DNA of 64,000 nt from the NCBI RefSeq assembly GCF_013201625.1, contig NZ_CP053839.1, forward strand, positions 496,001-560,000, read 5' to 3'. The position numbers and the translations under genes are program-made. This stretch comes from Aliarcobacter lanthieri (lineage in GTDB: Bacteria; Campylobacterota; Campylobacteria; Campylobacterales; Arcobacteraceae). Below are positions 36,641 through 46,427 of this stretch, one piece after another. Within the stretch, counting starts at the first letter, position 1. Every line of letters starts with the position of its first letter. Under the pieces are notes generated by a model, which had not been told where the DNA came from, made no database searches, and worked only from the letters and a program-made list of their open reading frames with translations.

Positions 36641-37138
36641 ATGAAAATAGCGGTAATTCAAGGACCAAATCTAAATATGCTTGGAGTTAGAGAACAACAT
36701 ATTTATGGAAATATTACATTAGAGCAAATTCATACTCAACTTCAAAATGCAGCTGAGCAAAATGGAGTTGAAATTGAGTTTTTTCAATCAAATTTTGAAG
36801 GTGAAATTGTAGATAGAATACAAGAATGTTTAGGAACAGTTGATGGAATTATGATAAATCCAGCTGCATATTCTCATACTTCAATTGCAATTAGAGACGC
36901 TTTAGCTGCTGTTAATATGCCAGTTGTTGAAGTACATATTTCAAATATTTATAAAAGAGAAGAGTTTAGACAAAAATCAATCACTGCTGGATCAAGTACA
37001 GGATTAATTACAGGATTTGGTGGATTTGGTTATCATTTAGGATTAATCTCTTTAATTCAAATGTTAAACGAATTAAAAGCTTTACAAGAAGCTAGAAATG
37101 CACAACTTCAAGCACAATCACAAGAAGAAAATAAATAA
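36641..37138 (+). CDS. aroQ: 3-Dehydroquinate dehydratase, type II
   Basis: Shikimate pathway enzyme. 165 residues with [11 protein letters not shown], the catalytic Tyr/Arg region (QHIYGN), [31 protein letters not shown] and [15 protein letters not shown], all hallmarks of the dodecameric type II enzyme. The C-terminus has a Gln/Ala-rich extension of about 20 residues. Three bases separate it from the futalosine gene, suggesting an aroQ-deaminase-sppA operon. AAAGGA before the ATG. Confidence 0.96.
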   Translation: MKIAVIQGPNLNMLGVREQHIYGNITLEQIHTQLQNAAEQNGVEIEFFQSNFEGEIVDRIQECLGTVDGIMINPAAYSHTSIAIRDALAAVNMPVVEVHISNIYKREEFRQKSITAGSSTGLITGFGGFGYHLGLISLIQMLNELKALQEARNAQLQAQSQEENK

Positions 37139-37141
37139 TTT

Positions 37142-38365
37142 ATGAAAATAATAAGTGCTTCTTACGTATTGACTTTTGATACAGATTTTAGCATCATTAA
37201 AGATGGTGCTATAGTTTTTGATGAAAAGGTTATAGAAGTAGGAAGTTTTGATTATATTTTAGAAAAATATCCAGATTGTGAGCATACAAAATTAAATGAA
37301 AATTCTGTTTTGATGCCTGGATTGATAAACTCTCATATTCATTTGGAGTTTAGTGCAAATAAAACAACTTTAAAATATGCAAACTTTTACTCTTGGTTGA
37401 ATTCTGTTATAAGATATAGAGAAAAACTTATAGAAAAAGCAAAAACTCCTTTAATTGAACTTGAACTAAAAAAACTTTTAAAAACTGGAACTACAACAAT
37501 TGGAGCTATTTCTTCATATTCATTTGATTTAGAAGCTTGTTTAAAATCTCCTATAAACAAAGTATTTTTTTGTGAGGTTATAGGCTCAAAGGCAGATATG
37601 ATAGATACTTTATTTGCTGATTTTAAAGCTAGAATTAAGGATGCACAAAAACATATTAGCAAGAATTTTAAAGTAGGAATTGCTATTCACTCTCCTTATT
37701 CTGTTCATCCATTTTTAGTGAGAGAAGTTTTAAATATAGCAAAAGAACAAGATTTAGCTGTAACTTCTCACTTTTTGGAATCAAAAGAAGAAAAAGAGTG
37801 GCTAAATAAAGATGAAGGAAGCTTTTTAGAGTTTTTCAAAAACTTTTTAAATCAAGAGAAAGCTACAAGTAAACCACTAGAGTTTTTAAATCTTTTTAAA
37901 CAAGTTAAGAATATATCTTTTACACATTGTGTAGAAGCAGATTTTGAAGAGTTAGAAAAGATAAAATCATTAAATGCAACTATAAATCATTGTGTTACTT
38001 CAAATAGATTTTTGAATAATAGTAGATTAAATCTTGAAAGTTTAGATGAAATACCTTTTAGTATTGGAACAGATGGACTTAGTTCAAATAATTCTTTAAG
38101 TATGTTTGATGAGTTAAGGGCTTGTTTGTTTATTCATTATGAAAAAGATATTGTGAAATTTTCTAAAACTTTGTTAAAAAGTGCAACTGTAAATGGTGCA
38201 AAAGCTTTAGGATTAAATAAAGGACGATTAGAAAGTGGTTTTGATGCTGATATTATAGGTATTTATTTACCTGATAATATAGAAGATATAGAAGACATTT
38301 ATATGCATGTAATTTTACATACAAAATATGTAAATAGTGTAATAATAGGAGGAAAATTTGTTTGA
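37142..38365 (+). CDS. Aminodeoxyfutalosine deaminase (amidohydrolase family)
   Basis: 407-residue metal-dependent hydrolase: metal site MPGLINSHIHLEFS, substrate side HSPYSVHPFL, HFLES, THCVE and the catalytic GTDGLSSNNSLSMFDELR. In Campylobacterota, the homologous protein next to aroQ and sppA (such as HP0267 in Helicobacter) deaminates 6-amino-6-deoxyfutalosine in the futalosine route to menaquinone. The gene order here supports that function. Related chlorohydrolases and guanine/adenosine deaminases share the fold, which is the main alternative. It overlaps sppA by eight bases. Confidence 0.82.
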   Translation: MKIISASYVLTFDTDFSIIKDGAIVFDEKVIEVGSFDYILEKYPDCEHTKLNENSVLMPGLINSHIHLEFSANKTTLKYANFYSWLNSVIRYREKLIEKAKTPLIELELKKLLKTGTTTIGAISSYSFDLEACLKSPINKVFFCEVIGSKADMIDTLFADFKARIKDAQKHISKNFKVGIAIHSPYSVHPFLVREVLNIAKEQDLAVTSHFLESKEEKEWLNKDEGSFLEFFKNFLNQEKATSKPLEFLNLFKQVKNISFTHCVEADFEELEKIKSLNATINHCVTSNRFLNNSRLNLESLDEIPFSIGTDGLSSNNSLSMFDELRACLFIHYEKDIVKFSKTLLKSATVNGAKALGLNKGRLESGFDADIIGIYLPDNIEDIEDIYMHVILHTKYVNSVIIGGKFV

Positions 38366-39245
38366 ATTTTTTAAAAAGCTATTTTCACCAATAATAGCAA
38401 TTTTAGATTTTATTACAAAATATTTTAAAACAATAGTTTTTTTGACAATTGTTTATTTTGTATTTTTTAGTGGAACAGATGATGTATCACCTACAAATAG
38501 AAGTGTTGCAAATTTACAAAAGATTGAACTTAATGGGCAAATTTTAGATGTTTCAAAAGTTCTAGAAAATATAGATAAAGCAAAAAAAGATGAAAATATA
38601 AAAGGGGTATTACTTGTAGTTGATAGCCCTGGTGGTGCTGTCGCTCCTTCCGTTGAAATTGCTTATGCTATAAAAGAGTTAAAGGAATTAAAGCCAGTTG
38701 TTGTTTATGCTAGTGGAGTAATAGCTAGTGGAAGTTATTATGCTTCTATTTGGGCAGATAAAATTATTGCAAATCCTGGAAGCATGGTTGGTTCTATAGG
38801 TGTTATTATGCAAGGTTTTGAGTTAAGTGAACTTATGGAAAAAATAGGTGTTTCAACACAAACTATAAAAGCTGGAAAATACAAAGAGAGTGGAACTCCT
38901 ATGCGAAAATGGTTTGATTATGAAGAAGAACAACTTAAAAGTGTTATAAATGCTACTTATAATATGTTTATTTCTGATGTAGCAAGTGCTAGAAATCTTG
39001 ATATAAAAAAACATACAGAGTTTGCTGATGCAAAGATATTTACTTCTTTTCAAGCAAAAAATGTTGGATTAATTGATGAAGTAGCAACTATTAGTTATGC
39101 ACAAAGTGTTTTAGTGGAATTAGCAAAAATTGAAAATCCTATTTGGAAAAAAGAAGATAAATTTGAGAAATTTATGGACAAACTTATGAGTCAAGCTATA
39201 TCAAAAGTAGTTATGAATTTTTCTAGTGGATTAAAGGCTTATTAA
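38358..39245 (+). CDS. sppA: Signal peptide peptidase, SppA type
   Basis: 295 residues; TTG 38358 lies five bases after AGGAGG, inside the end of the preceding gene. One N-terminal membrane helix (about 20-40) and a periplasmic/cytoplasmic-face serine protease domain of crotonase fold: VDSPGGAVAPS, SGVIASGSYYA with the nucleophilic Ser, and IKAGKYKESGTPMR with the Lys region. Short, single-domain form as in most bacteria. It degrades signal peptides left in the membrane. Followed by a bidirectional terminator. Confidence 0.92.
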   Translation: MFEFFKKLFSPIIAILDFITKYFKTIVFLTIVYFVFFSGTDDVSPTNRSVANLQKIELNGQILDVSKVLENIDKAKKDENIKGVLLVVDSPGGAVAPSVEIAYAIKELKELKPVVVYASGVIASGSYYASIWADKIIANPGSMVGSIGVIMQGFELSELMEKIGVSTQTIKAGKYKESGTPMRKWFDYEEEQLKSVINATYNMFISDVASARNLDIKKHTEFADAKIFTSFQAKNVGLIDEVATISYAQSVLVELAKIENPIWKKEDKFEKFMDKLMSQAISKVVMNFSSGLKAY

Positions 39246-39264
39246 AAGGCGAATCTCGCCTTTT
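39244..39264. terminator. Bidirectional terminator between sppA and ackA
   Basis: AAAAGGCGA-ATC-TCGCCTTTT, nine perfect pairs. Convergent genes on both sides. Confidence 0.88.
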
Positions 39265-39268
39265 AAAT

Positions 39269-40468
39269 TTATCTATTGATTGATACTATATTATATGTAT
39301 CATTTGCTATAACATACTCTTCTTGAGTTGGAATAACAAATATTCTAGCAGTAGAAGCATTTGTAGAGATATCTCTAGCAACACTTGATCTTCTATTGTT
39401 TTTAACTGGATCTATTACAAGTCCCATAGAGTCTAATCCTGCACAAACTTTTTCTCTAATTAATGCTGCATTTTCTCCAATTCCACCTGTGAAGCAAAGA
39501 GCATCAATTCCATCAAGTGCAGCAACATATGAACCTACATATTTTTTAATAATGTATGCAACCATATCAACAGCTAATCTACATCTATCATCACCATCTT
39601 GCATACCTTGTAAAACTTCTCTTAAATCTGAAGATTTACCAGATACTCCTAAAATACCAGATTTTTTATTCATAATATCTAAAGCTTGATCAATTGTAAG
39701 ATTTTCTTGAGACATCATATATTGTAAAGCACCTGCTCCAACATCTCCAGATCTTGTTCCCATCATTAAACCTTGGATAGGAGTAAGTCCCATAGATGTA
39801 TCAATACATTTTCCATTTAATACAGCTGAAACAGATGAACCATTTCCTAAGTGACAAACAATAATTCTTGAGTTTTGTTTTTTCTCTAACATTCCTCTTG
39901 CTTCATTTGAAACGAAGTAGTGACTTGTTCCATGAAACCCATATTTTCTTATTCCATGTTTTGTATACATTTCATAAGGTAAAGCATACATATAAGCGTA
40001 ATCAGGCATTGTTTGGTGGAATGCTGTATCAAATACTGCCACATTTGGTTTTCCTGGCATCAATTCTTGGCAAATTTCCATACCTAAAATATTTGCAGGA
40101 TTGTGTAATGGTGCTAAAGGTGATAATCTTTTCATAGTATCAATTACTTCAGTTGTAATTAAAACTGAACTTGCAAATTCTTCTCCCCCGTGAACAGCTC
40201 TGTGTCCAATAGCTTCAATATCATTGATTGAATCAATAACTTTTCCTTCTCCTGAAGTTAGTGTTGATAGTACAGCACTAATAGCTTCTTTGTGTGTTGG
40301 CATTGGAACATTCATAACAAGTTTTTTATCATCATTATATTCGTGTTTCAAAACTCCATCAATTCCTATTCTTTCACAAATTCCAGATGCAAAAACCTTT
40401 TTTATTACTGGGTTCATTAATTGATATTTTAAAGATGAACTCCCTGCATTTAATACAAAAACTAACAT
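39269..40468 (-). CDS. ackA: Acetate kinase (copy in the pta operon)
   Basis: Interconverts acetate + ATP and acetyl phosphate. 399 residues: LNAGSSSLKYQL, AVHGGE, VFDTAFHQTMP, HLGNGSS, MGLTPIQGLMMGTRSGD and FTGGIGEN, all the active-site segments of the ASKHA fold. Located 25 bases downstream of pta, thus the functional partner of Pta. It is one of two intact ackA genes; the other is 1.2 kb away and, by eye, about 60% identical at the N-terminal half. Confidence 0.96.
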   Translation of the reverse strand: MLVFVLNAGSSSLKYQLMNPVIKKVFASGICERIGIDGVLKHEYNDDKKLVMNVPMPTHKEAISAVLSTLTSGEGKVIDSINDIEAIGHRAVHGGEEFASSVLITTEVIDTMKRLSPLAPLHNPANILGMEICQELMPGKPNVAVFDTAFHQTMPDYAYMYALPYEMYTKHGIRKYGFHGTSHYFVSNEARGMLEKKQNSRIIVCHLGNGSSVSAVLNGKCIDTSMGLTPIQGLMMGTRSGDVGAGALQYMMSQENLTIDQALDIMNKKSGILGVSGKSSDLREVLQGMQDGDDRCRLAVDMVAYIIKKYVGSYVAALDGIDALCFTGGIGENAALIREKVCAGLDSMGLVIDPVKNNRRSSVARDISTNASTARIFVIPTQEEYVIANDTYNIVSINR

Positions 40469-40493
40469 TTTTTCTCTCCTTATTTATGTTAAA

Positions 40494-41489
40494 TTATTTA
40501 ATTTGTGTTGCTGTAATAGCTACTAAGTTTGAAATGTCTTCAACTGAACAACCTCTTGAAAGGTCATTTACAGGTTTATTTAAACCTTGAATAATAGGTC
40601 CATGAGCTTCGGCTCCAGCAAATCTTTGAACAAGTTTATATCCTATATTTCCAGCTTGTAAATCAGGAAACACTAAAATATTTGCACGTCCAGCAACTTT
40701 TGAATCAGGAGCTTTTTTTGCACCAATAGATTCAACGATAGCAGCATCAGCTTGTAGCTCTCCATCAAAAGGGAAATTTACATTTCTATCTTTTAATATT
40801 TTACAAGCAGTTGTAACTTTATCAACTAATGGATGAGATGCACTACCTTTTGTAGAAAAAGATAACATAGCAACTCTTGGCTCTAAACCTACAACAGAAC
40901 TAGCAGTAGCAGCAGTAGCACTTGCAATATCAGCTAATTGCTCAGCAGTTGGGTCTGGAATAACCGCACAATCAGAAAATAATATTAATCCATTATCTCC
41001 AAATTTACCATCTTTTGTTTCCATAACAAATGTTGAAGATACTGTATTTATTCCAGGAGCTGTTTTTATAACTTGAATAGCAGCTCTCAAAACATCAGAT
41101 GTTGGAGAATTTGAACCAGCAACTAAACCATCTGCATCGCCTAATCTCACCATCATACAACCAAAAAATCTTGGTTCATTTAACATAATTTGTTTTGCTT
41201 CTTCTTTTGAAAGATTCTTACTTTTTCTAAGTTCAACTAACTCATCAATATATTTTTCAATATTGTCAAAATTTTTAGGATCAACAATAGTTGCTCCTTC
41301 TATATTTGCACCATATTTTGAAGCATCAGCTTTTATAGTCTCAGCATCACCAATAAGAACTACTCTTGCAGTTTTTTCTTGTAAAACTATTTGAGTTGCT
41401 TTTAAAACTCTTTCATCTTCTGCTTCTGGAAGAACAATAGTTCTAAGTTGTTTTTTTGCTTTTTCTTTGATTTTATCAATTAAACCCAT
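40494..41489 (-). CDS. pta: Phosphate acetyltransferase, short type
   Basis: Interconverts acetyl-CoA and acetyl phosphate. 331 residues, the length of the single-domain Pta without the N-terminal regulatory domains of E. coli. LPEAEDERVLKA, EPRFFGCMMVRLGDADGLVAGS, and KGSASHP, then GRANILVFPDLQAGNIGYKL at the active site. First gene of pta-ackA, with AAAGGA and a promoter carrying three TTGCTA-type direct repeats. That promoter element is shared with transporter genes downstream in coordinates. Confidence 0.96.
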   Translation of the reverse strand: MGLIDKIKEKAKKQLRTIVLPEAEDERVLKATQIVLQEKTARVVLIGDAETIKADASKYGANIEGATIVDPKNFDNIEKYIDELVELRKSKNLSKEEAKQIMLNEPRFFGCMMVRLGDADGLVAGSNSPTSDVLRAAIQVIKTAPGINTVSSTFVMETKDGKFGDNGLILFSDCAVIPDPTAEQLADIASATAATASSVVGLEPRVAMLSFSTKGSASHPLVDKVTTACKILKDRNVNFPFDGELQADAAIVESIGAKKAPDSKVAGRANILVFPDLQAGNIGYKLVQRFAGAEAHGPIIQGLNKPVNDLSRGCSVEDISNLVAITATQIK

Positions 41490-41525
41490 ATCGTAATTAA
41501 TCCTTTCTTTTCAAATATGAGAAAA

Positions 41526-41569
41526 ATTATAATGAAAATATATAGCATTAAAGTAGCAATAAATAGCAA
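41526..41569 (-). promoter_or_regulatory. pta promoter with three TAGCA(A/T) direct repeats
   Basis: -10 TATAAT on the minus strand (plus ATTATA 41526-41531). Upstream, plus-strand TAGCAT at 41543-41548, TAGCAA at 41554-41559 and TAGCAA at 41564-41569, spaced 11 and 10 bases, covering the -35 region. The first two begin 17 and 28 bases from the left edge of the -10, exactly as at the DUF4212 promoter. Direct repeats at one helical turn are the binding pattern of OmpR/PhoB-type activators. Confidence 0.65.
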
Positions 41570-41621
41570 ATTTTATGTATTTTTTTAATGGCTAAAAGTA
41601 GTAAAATAATAAGAATATAAT

Positions 41622-41664
41622 AAAGAGAGTTTATTGTGTAGTTTCTACAATAAAAACTCTTTTT
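41622..41664. terminator. Hairpin between ackA copy 2 and pta
   Basis: GAGTTTATTGTGTAG pairs with CTACAATAAAAACTC (one bulge, small loop), with A-rich and T-rich flanks on both sides. It would end the minus-strand transcript of the second ackA before the pta promoter. Confidence 0.6.
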
Positions 41665-41677
41665 ATTAAAATAAAAT

Positions 41678-42868
41678 CTATTTTTTAATTAGATTGTAAG
41701 TATCAGTTGCTATAACTAATTCTTCATTTGTTGGAATTACATATATTTTTGTTTTTGAATTTTTACTATTTATTTCTCTATTCCCTTTAGCTCTTGTAGA
41801 ATTTTTAGTTTTATCCAATTCAATTCCCATAAATTCTAAACCTTCACAAACTTTCTCTCTTATTAAATCAGAATTCTCTCCAATTCCTGCTGTAAAACAA
41901 ATAGCATCAACTCCATGCATTAATCCTGCATAAGAACATAAATATTTTTTAATTCTGTCACATAGCATTGTAATTGCAACTTTTGATCTATTATCTCCAT
42001 CATTTGAAGCTTTTATAACTTCTCTTAAATCAGAGCTAACTCCAGAAACACCTAAAATCCCAGATTTTTTATTTAGGTAATCAAGAATTTGTGTGTGATT
42101 TAAATCTTTTTTCTCCATTAAATATGGAATAACCCCAGCATCAATATCTCCACTTCTAGTACCCATAATTAACCCTTCTAATGGAGTTAATCCCATAGAA
42201 GTACTTATAGATTTTCCATCTTTAACTGCACAAACAGATGAACCATTTCCTAAATGACAAACAATAACTTTACTATCTTTTTTATTTAATAATTTGATAG
42301 CTTCATTTGAAACATAATAATGACTTGTTCCATGAAATCCATATTTTCTCAAATGGTGTTCTGTATAATCAGCATAAGGAACTGCATATAAAAAGTTTTC
42401 TATAGGCATTGTTTGATGAAATGCTGTATCAAATGTAACAACATTTGGAACTTTTGGCATTAATTCTTTACAGATTTTAATACCTAAAAGATTTGCAGGA
42501 TTATGCAATGGAGCAAGAGGAACAAGCTCTTCTATTTTTTTTATAACTTCATTATCAACAATAGCTGAACCTTTAAAGTGCTCTCCACCATGTACAACTC
42601 TATGTCCAACTGCTTCAATTTGTTCTATTGAATCAATAACTTTTGTTTCATCATTTGTAAGAATTCTTAAAACTAATTCTATAGCCTCTTTATGAGTGGG
42701 AATAGATGTTTCAAAAGTTAATTTTTTATCATCACCAATTTCATGCTTCAAAATACCATCAATACCAATTCTTTCAACTAAACCACTAGCTTTTAACTCA
42801 TGAGTTTTTGCATTGATTAATTGATATTTTAAAGATGAACTTCCTGCATTTAGCACAAATACTAACAT
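41678..42868 (-). CDS. ackA: Acetate kinase, second copy
   Basis: 396 residues with every active-site segment intact: LNAGSSSLKYQL, VVHGGEH, TFDTAFHQTMP, HLGNGSS, MGLTPLEGLIMGTRSGD and FTAGIGEN. It has its own leader and terminator and is not in the pta transcript; no TTGCTA repeats are seen in front. It could be a paralogue used under another condition or for propionate. Its AGGAAAA ribosome site is present. Confidence 0.95.
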   Translation of the reverse strand: MLVFVLNAGSSSLKYQLINAKTHELKASGLVERIGIDGILKHEIGDDKKLTFETSIPTHKEAIELVLRILTNDETKVIDSIEQIEAVGHRVVHGGEHFKGSAIVDNEVIKKIEELVPLAPLHNPANLLGIKICKELMPKVPNVVTFDTAFHQTMPIENFLYAVPYADYTEHHLRKYGFHGTSHYYVSNEAIKLLNKKDSKVIVCHLGNGSSVCAVKDGKSISTSMGLTPLEGLIMGTRSGDIDAGVIPYLMEKKDLNHTQILDYLNKKSGILGVSGVSSDLREVIKASNDGDNRSKVAITMLCDRIKKYLCSYAGLMHGVDAICFTAGIGENSDLIREKVCEGLEFMGIELDKTKNSTRAKGNREINSKNSKTKIYVIPTNEELVIATDTYNLIKK

Positions 42869-42970
42869 TTATTTTCCTTATATTGTAAATTTAAGCTTAA
42901 ATAAAATTTAAGAAATAATTCTAATTGTCCACAATAATATCTTATTAAAACTTAAATATTTTATATTAGA

Positions 42971-43918
42971 TTACTCTGCCCATTCAGAATCAGTTGTAAA
43001 TACAATAGTTAGCCAAAGGTCAGGATCATCTTTCCCTAATTCTTTCTCAATTTCATCTCTTAAAAAATCCCATTCCTCAAGTCTTTTTGCTGGCCAACTT
43101 TTTGGAACTATGAAATATAATTCAATTTGTTTTCCCCTCCCAACTCTTGCAACATAAGCTCTAAAATACTCAAACTCATATTTATTTACAATATGTTGAG
43201 CAACTTTATCTACTTGAGATTTTAATTCACTAGGCGTTACTAATAAAATATCTGCAAGTGCCTGTCTTACAGTCTTAAATGGCATAGGTATTATAAATAT
43301 ACAAACAATAATTAAAACTAATGGGTCTATATATGGAGTTATCCATTGTAAATTTGTATTTTGTGCAATATATCCAAAACTAAATGCAATAAGATAACCT
43401 AATGACATTGAAGCTGAAATCAACCAACTTATCGAATCTAAATTTAGAAATTCGGATTTTATCTCTTTATTGGCTTTTTTTATCAATAATCCTAAACTTA
43501 ATTCAATGACAATTGATATTGAAGATATAACTATTGCATATCCAAATAATATCTCTCTTCCTCCAATTAAAAAACTATCAATAGCATTTATAAAAGCATA
43601 TGTTGCAGCACCAATTAATAATATTCCATTTACTCCTAAAACAATTGGTTCTAGATGCCAAAATCCCATTGTAAAATGCTTTTCAAGTTTATTATTGATA
43701 AAATCTTTTGAAGTAGAATTAGTAATTAATTTTGCTACAATTAATGCTAAAGTAGTCATAACAGCATCAATCATTCCATATATGCTATCAAAAATAATTG
43801 TAGAAGATCTTGCTAGTAATCCAAATATTATTCCTACAACTGCAAGTAATATTGTACTAAATATAGAAATACGTAGTAAACTTTGTTCACTTTTTAGATC
43901 AAAGTATTGAAAAATCAT
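42971..43918 (-). CDS. Cation diffusion facilitator family transporter
   Basis: 315 residues: six membrane helices (about residues 15-210) and a cytoplasmic C-terminal domain. Helix 2 contains FDSIYGMIDA, where family members have the metal-binding H/D-x-x-x-D; the pattern D-S-x-x-x-x-x-D fits. Helix 5 carries NLDSISWLISASMS in the position of the second metal pair. CDF proteins export Zn, Fe, Mn or Co in exchange for protons. It starts 10 bases after the exonuclease gene and likely shares its transcript, although a link with acetate uptake is not obvious. Confidence 0.8.
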   Translation of the reverse strand: MIFQYFDLKSEQSLLRISIFSTILLAVVGIIFGLLARSSTIIFDSIYGMIDAVMTTLALIVAKLITNSTSKDFINNKLEKHFTMGFWHLEPIVLGVNGILLIGAATYAFINAIDSFLIGGREILFGYAIVISSISIVIELSLGLLIKKANKEIKSEFLNLDSISWLISASMSLGYLIAFSFGYIAQNTNLQWITPYIDPLVLIIVCIFIIPMPFKTVRQALADILLVTPSELKSQVDKVAQHIVNKYEFEYFRAYVARVGRGKQIELYFIVPKSWPAKRLEEWDFLRDEIEKELGKDDPDLWLTIVFTTDSEWAE

Positions 43919-43928
43919 AAGTATACTC

Positions 43929-44534
43929 TTAAATATTTTTTAGTTTTAAAAAAATCATTGCTGTCATTAAAGCATCATTAAAAGAATCATGAGTTCCAAA
44001 TATTGGAATATTTAGTTCTTGTAAAATAGTCTTAAATCTTAAATCTATAAAACCTTGAGGAATAAGTTCAATTTTATAATCATGATAAATTTCAGAAACT
44101 TCAATAGTTTTATTTGGTAAGGTTATCCCTATTTGCGCTTTTAAATATTTATTTATCATAGAGATATCAAAATTTAAAAAATATCCAACTAAAGTTCTAT
44201 TGCCAATAAACTCTATAAAATCTAAAATAACATCTTCTATTTCACAAGCATTTTCTAAATCACATTCTCTTATATGATGAACTTTAATTGATTCTTCAGT
44301 TAAATTACAATTTTTTGGTTTTACATATCTTACAAACTTTTTACTAGAAACTATAGTATTGTCTTTTATAATAACTGCACCAATAGATACTATGTCATCA
44401 ATAGTAGGATTAAGTCCAGTTGTCTCACAATCAAAACATATAAACTCATTTATAGGAGCTTTATCAAATAAAAAAGAGTATTTTTTATCTTTTAGTTTCT
44501 TTTTGTTTATGCTATTCTTTATACTTCTAAACAT
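43929..44534 (-). CDS. DnaQ-like 3'-5' exonuclease (copy 1)
   Basis: 201 residues, a DEDDh exonuclease: Exo I FDCETTGLNP (D35, E37), Exo II around YFLNFDIS, and Exo III HDSFNDALMTAMIF. The first 25 residues are basic. It overlaps the 3' end of the DUF294 gene by eight bases, so the two are made together; the same pair recurs at 50729-53180. Related to PolC/epsilon exonucleases and RNase T by fold, but with no polymerase nearby its substrate is probably RNA, a nucleotide or a nucleotidylated protein (inference). Confidence 0.87.
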   Translation of the reverse strand: MFRSIKNSINKKKLKDKKYSFLFDKAPINEFICFDCETTGLNPTIDDIVSIGAVIIKDNTIVSSKKFVRYVKPKNCNLTEESIKVHHIRECDLENACEIEDVILDFIEFIGNRTLVGYFLNFDISMINKYLKAQIGITLPNKTIEVSEIYHDYKIELIPQGFIDLRFKTILQELNIPIFGTHDSFNDALMTAMIFLKLKNI

Positions 44535-46368
44535 AGTTTAACTTAAAATGGGATTCTAACTTTTTCTTTAATCTATTAACAATTTTAAAAGAATCTTTCA
44601 ATAAGTCTTTTTCCATAATTGTAAGATTATTTGGGTTTATATAATTATCCATTTTTTCTTTTCTATCGAGTTTCTCAAGATTTGATTTTAGTTTTAAATT
44701 AGTTAGAAAATTAAAAGCCATAATTAACTCTTTAGCACTCTCTTCATCTAGCACTCTTATCTCTTTTAGTGCATTTATTCTTTTTGTTGTATTTGTATTT
44801 AGTATTTTATTTTCTAAACTTAAAGACCTTATCCCTTGTACAAGTATAAAAATACCACCTCTTTTTATATCTAATTCATTTTTATGTTTTTCATCTTTAT
44901 TATTAAATATAAAACCATCAAAAAATCCTAATGGAACATCAAAACTATTTATAACTTTTGCAAAATTTGAATAAAAGCTTTGTGAGTGAGAAGATATTTT
45001 GAATAAATAGTTTTTAAGTTCTTTTATCATTTCTATCTCCCCAGAAACACATAGTGCATCATAAAATATTGCAATATTCATAAAATGATCACCACTAGGC
45101 TCATTAACCCATTTGTAAATTAATTCTTTAAAATCACTCATTCTTCTACACCAATAAGGATTTGAAACCATAATATTTCCTTCACATCTTGGAAATCCAA
45201 AATCGACTAAAGTTTCAGTAAAATTATGAGTAAAGTTTTTTAATTCATTCTCTTCAATATTACAATCATCAGATATTATTAAAGCATTATCTTGATCTGT
45301 TCTTAAAATTTGTTCTGCTCTTCCTTCACTTCCCATTACAACTAAACATGATTTGCCTAAAAGCTCTTTTGGTACTAATAATTTATATAGTTTATCAAGA
45401 AGTTTTTTATTTAGTTGATTGATAAGTTTTGAAATAAACTCTATTTTTACACCTTTTGCATTTAATGATTTAATGATTTTTATAAATGAGTGAGATGCTT
45501 CTTTTAATTCTTCTAAAGTTTCAGCATTTATTATTTGGTTTGATACTGCAAAAGTATTTGTTGCAAAGAAAGAAGATAAAGATATCTGGTCTAAAATTCC
45601 AATTATTTTATCATTATCATTTTTTACAACTACTCTTTTTAATCCATATTTTGCCATTTGAAGTTGAGCATTAAATAAAAAATCATCTTCATTTATGTAA
45701 ATTAAGCCTTTTGATGCAATTTTTACAACTAAATCATCATAACTCATACGATTTAAAATAACTTTTTGTCTAAAATCTGAATCAGTAACAATATACATAT
45801 CATTATGTTCATCTTGTAGAAGAAGAGTAGGTATCTTCTCCTGTTTTATAATTGTTGCTGCTTCAAAAATAGTTTTTTTAGTATCAGTTATAATCGCCTT
45901 ATGAATTTTTGCATCTTTTACTTTTGCAATCATAATATTTGCCATATCTCTATTTTTTTCATGTAAAATATTATTATTTAGTTTATCAGATATAGATTGA
46001 AAAAAATAGTTTTCTAACTGTTGATTTGAATGTAAAATATTCATAAAAGTATCTTTTTTAAGGGTATAGCAAATTGATTCTTCAATAGCTACAAAACTAT
46101 TTTTACTAAAGTTTTTTATAAGCGAAACTGAATCAAATATTTCCCCTTTAGAGTAAACACTTAAAACTTCATCATCATTTTTTTCTTGGATAAGTCCTTT
46201 TAGAACAAAATATAAAAATTCTGGATTACTATCTTGAGCCTGTATTGTAGAATTTGTTTTAAAATAAACAATATCTAGTTCTTCAACTAAATCATCTAAT
46301 TCATAATTTGTTAAATTGTCAAATGGATGTATCGTAGAAATAAATTTCTTTTGTTCTTGCATACTCAT
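44527..46368 (-). CDS. cNMP-binding/CBS/nucleotidyltransferase protein, DUF294 family (copy 1)
   Basis: 613 residues from ATG 46368, which follows AAAGGGGAG; the longer frame to 46401 has no such site. Domains in order: cNMP-binding-like (about 1-115), two CBS motifs (about 145-270), then a DUF294 nucleotidyltransferase domain with GSEGRAEQ (346-353) and the metal pair DQD (358-360), and the helical DUF294_C domain. This GS-x-DxD arrangement is that of GlnD-like transferases. Such genes often lie by acetate-type symporters and are thought to regulate them, but the target is unknown. Confidence 0.85.
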   Translation of the reverse strand: MSMQEQKKFISTIHPFDNLTNYELDDLVEELDIVYFKTNSTIQAQDSNPEFLYFVLKGLIQEKNDDEVLSVYSKGEIFDSVSLIKNFSKNSFVAIEESICYTLKKDTFMNILHSNQQLENYFFQSISDKLNNNILHEKNRDMANIMIAKVKDAKIHKAIITDTKKTIFEAATIIKQEKIPTLLLQDEHNDMYIVTDSDFRQKVILNRMSYDDLVVKIASKGLIYINEDDFLFNAQLQMAKYGLKRVVVKNDNDKIIGILDQISLSSFFATNTFAVSNQIINAETLEELKEASHSFIKIIKSLNAKGVKIEFISKLINQLNKKLLDKLYKLLVPKELLGKSCLVVMGSEGRAEQILRTDQDNALIISDDCNIEENELKNFTHNFTETLVDFGFPRCEGNIMVSNPYWCRRMSDFKELIYKWVNEPSGDHFMNIAIFYDALCVSGEIEMIKELKNYLFKISSHSQSFYSNFAKVINSFDVPLGFFDGFIFNNKDEKHKNELDIKRGGIFILVQGIRSLSLENKILNTNTTKRINALKEIRVLDEESAKELIMAFNFLTNLKLKSNLEKLDRKEKMDNYINPNNLTIMEKDLLKDSFKIVNRLKKKLESHFKLNYV

Positions 46369-46396
46369 AATCTCCCCTTTTAAGTCGTAGTGCAAA

Positions 46397-46423
46397 ATCA
46401 AGAAGAATATTATTCTTCTTGAT
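46397..46423 (-). terminator. Hairpin between actP copy 1 and the DUF294 gene
   Basis: ATCAAGAAGAA and TTCTTCTTGAT, eleven perfect pairs with a 5-base loop, then TTTT on the minus strand. It lies five bases after the actP stop and may reduce, not abolish, transcription into the DUF294-exonuclease pair. Confidence 0.6.
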
Positions 46424-46427
46424 AAGT

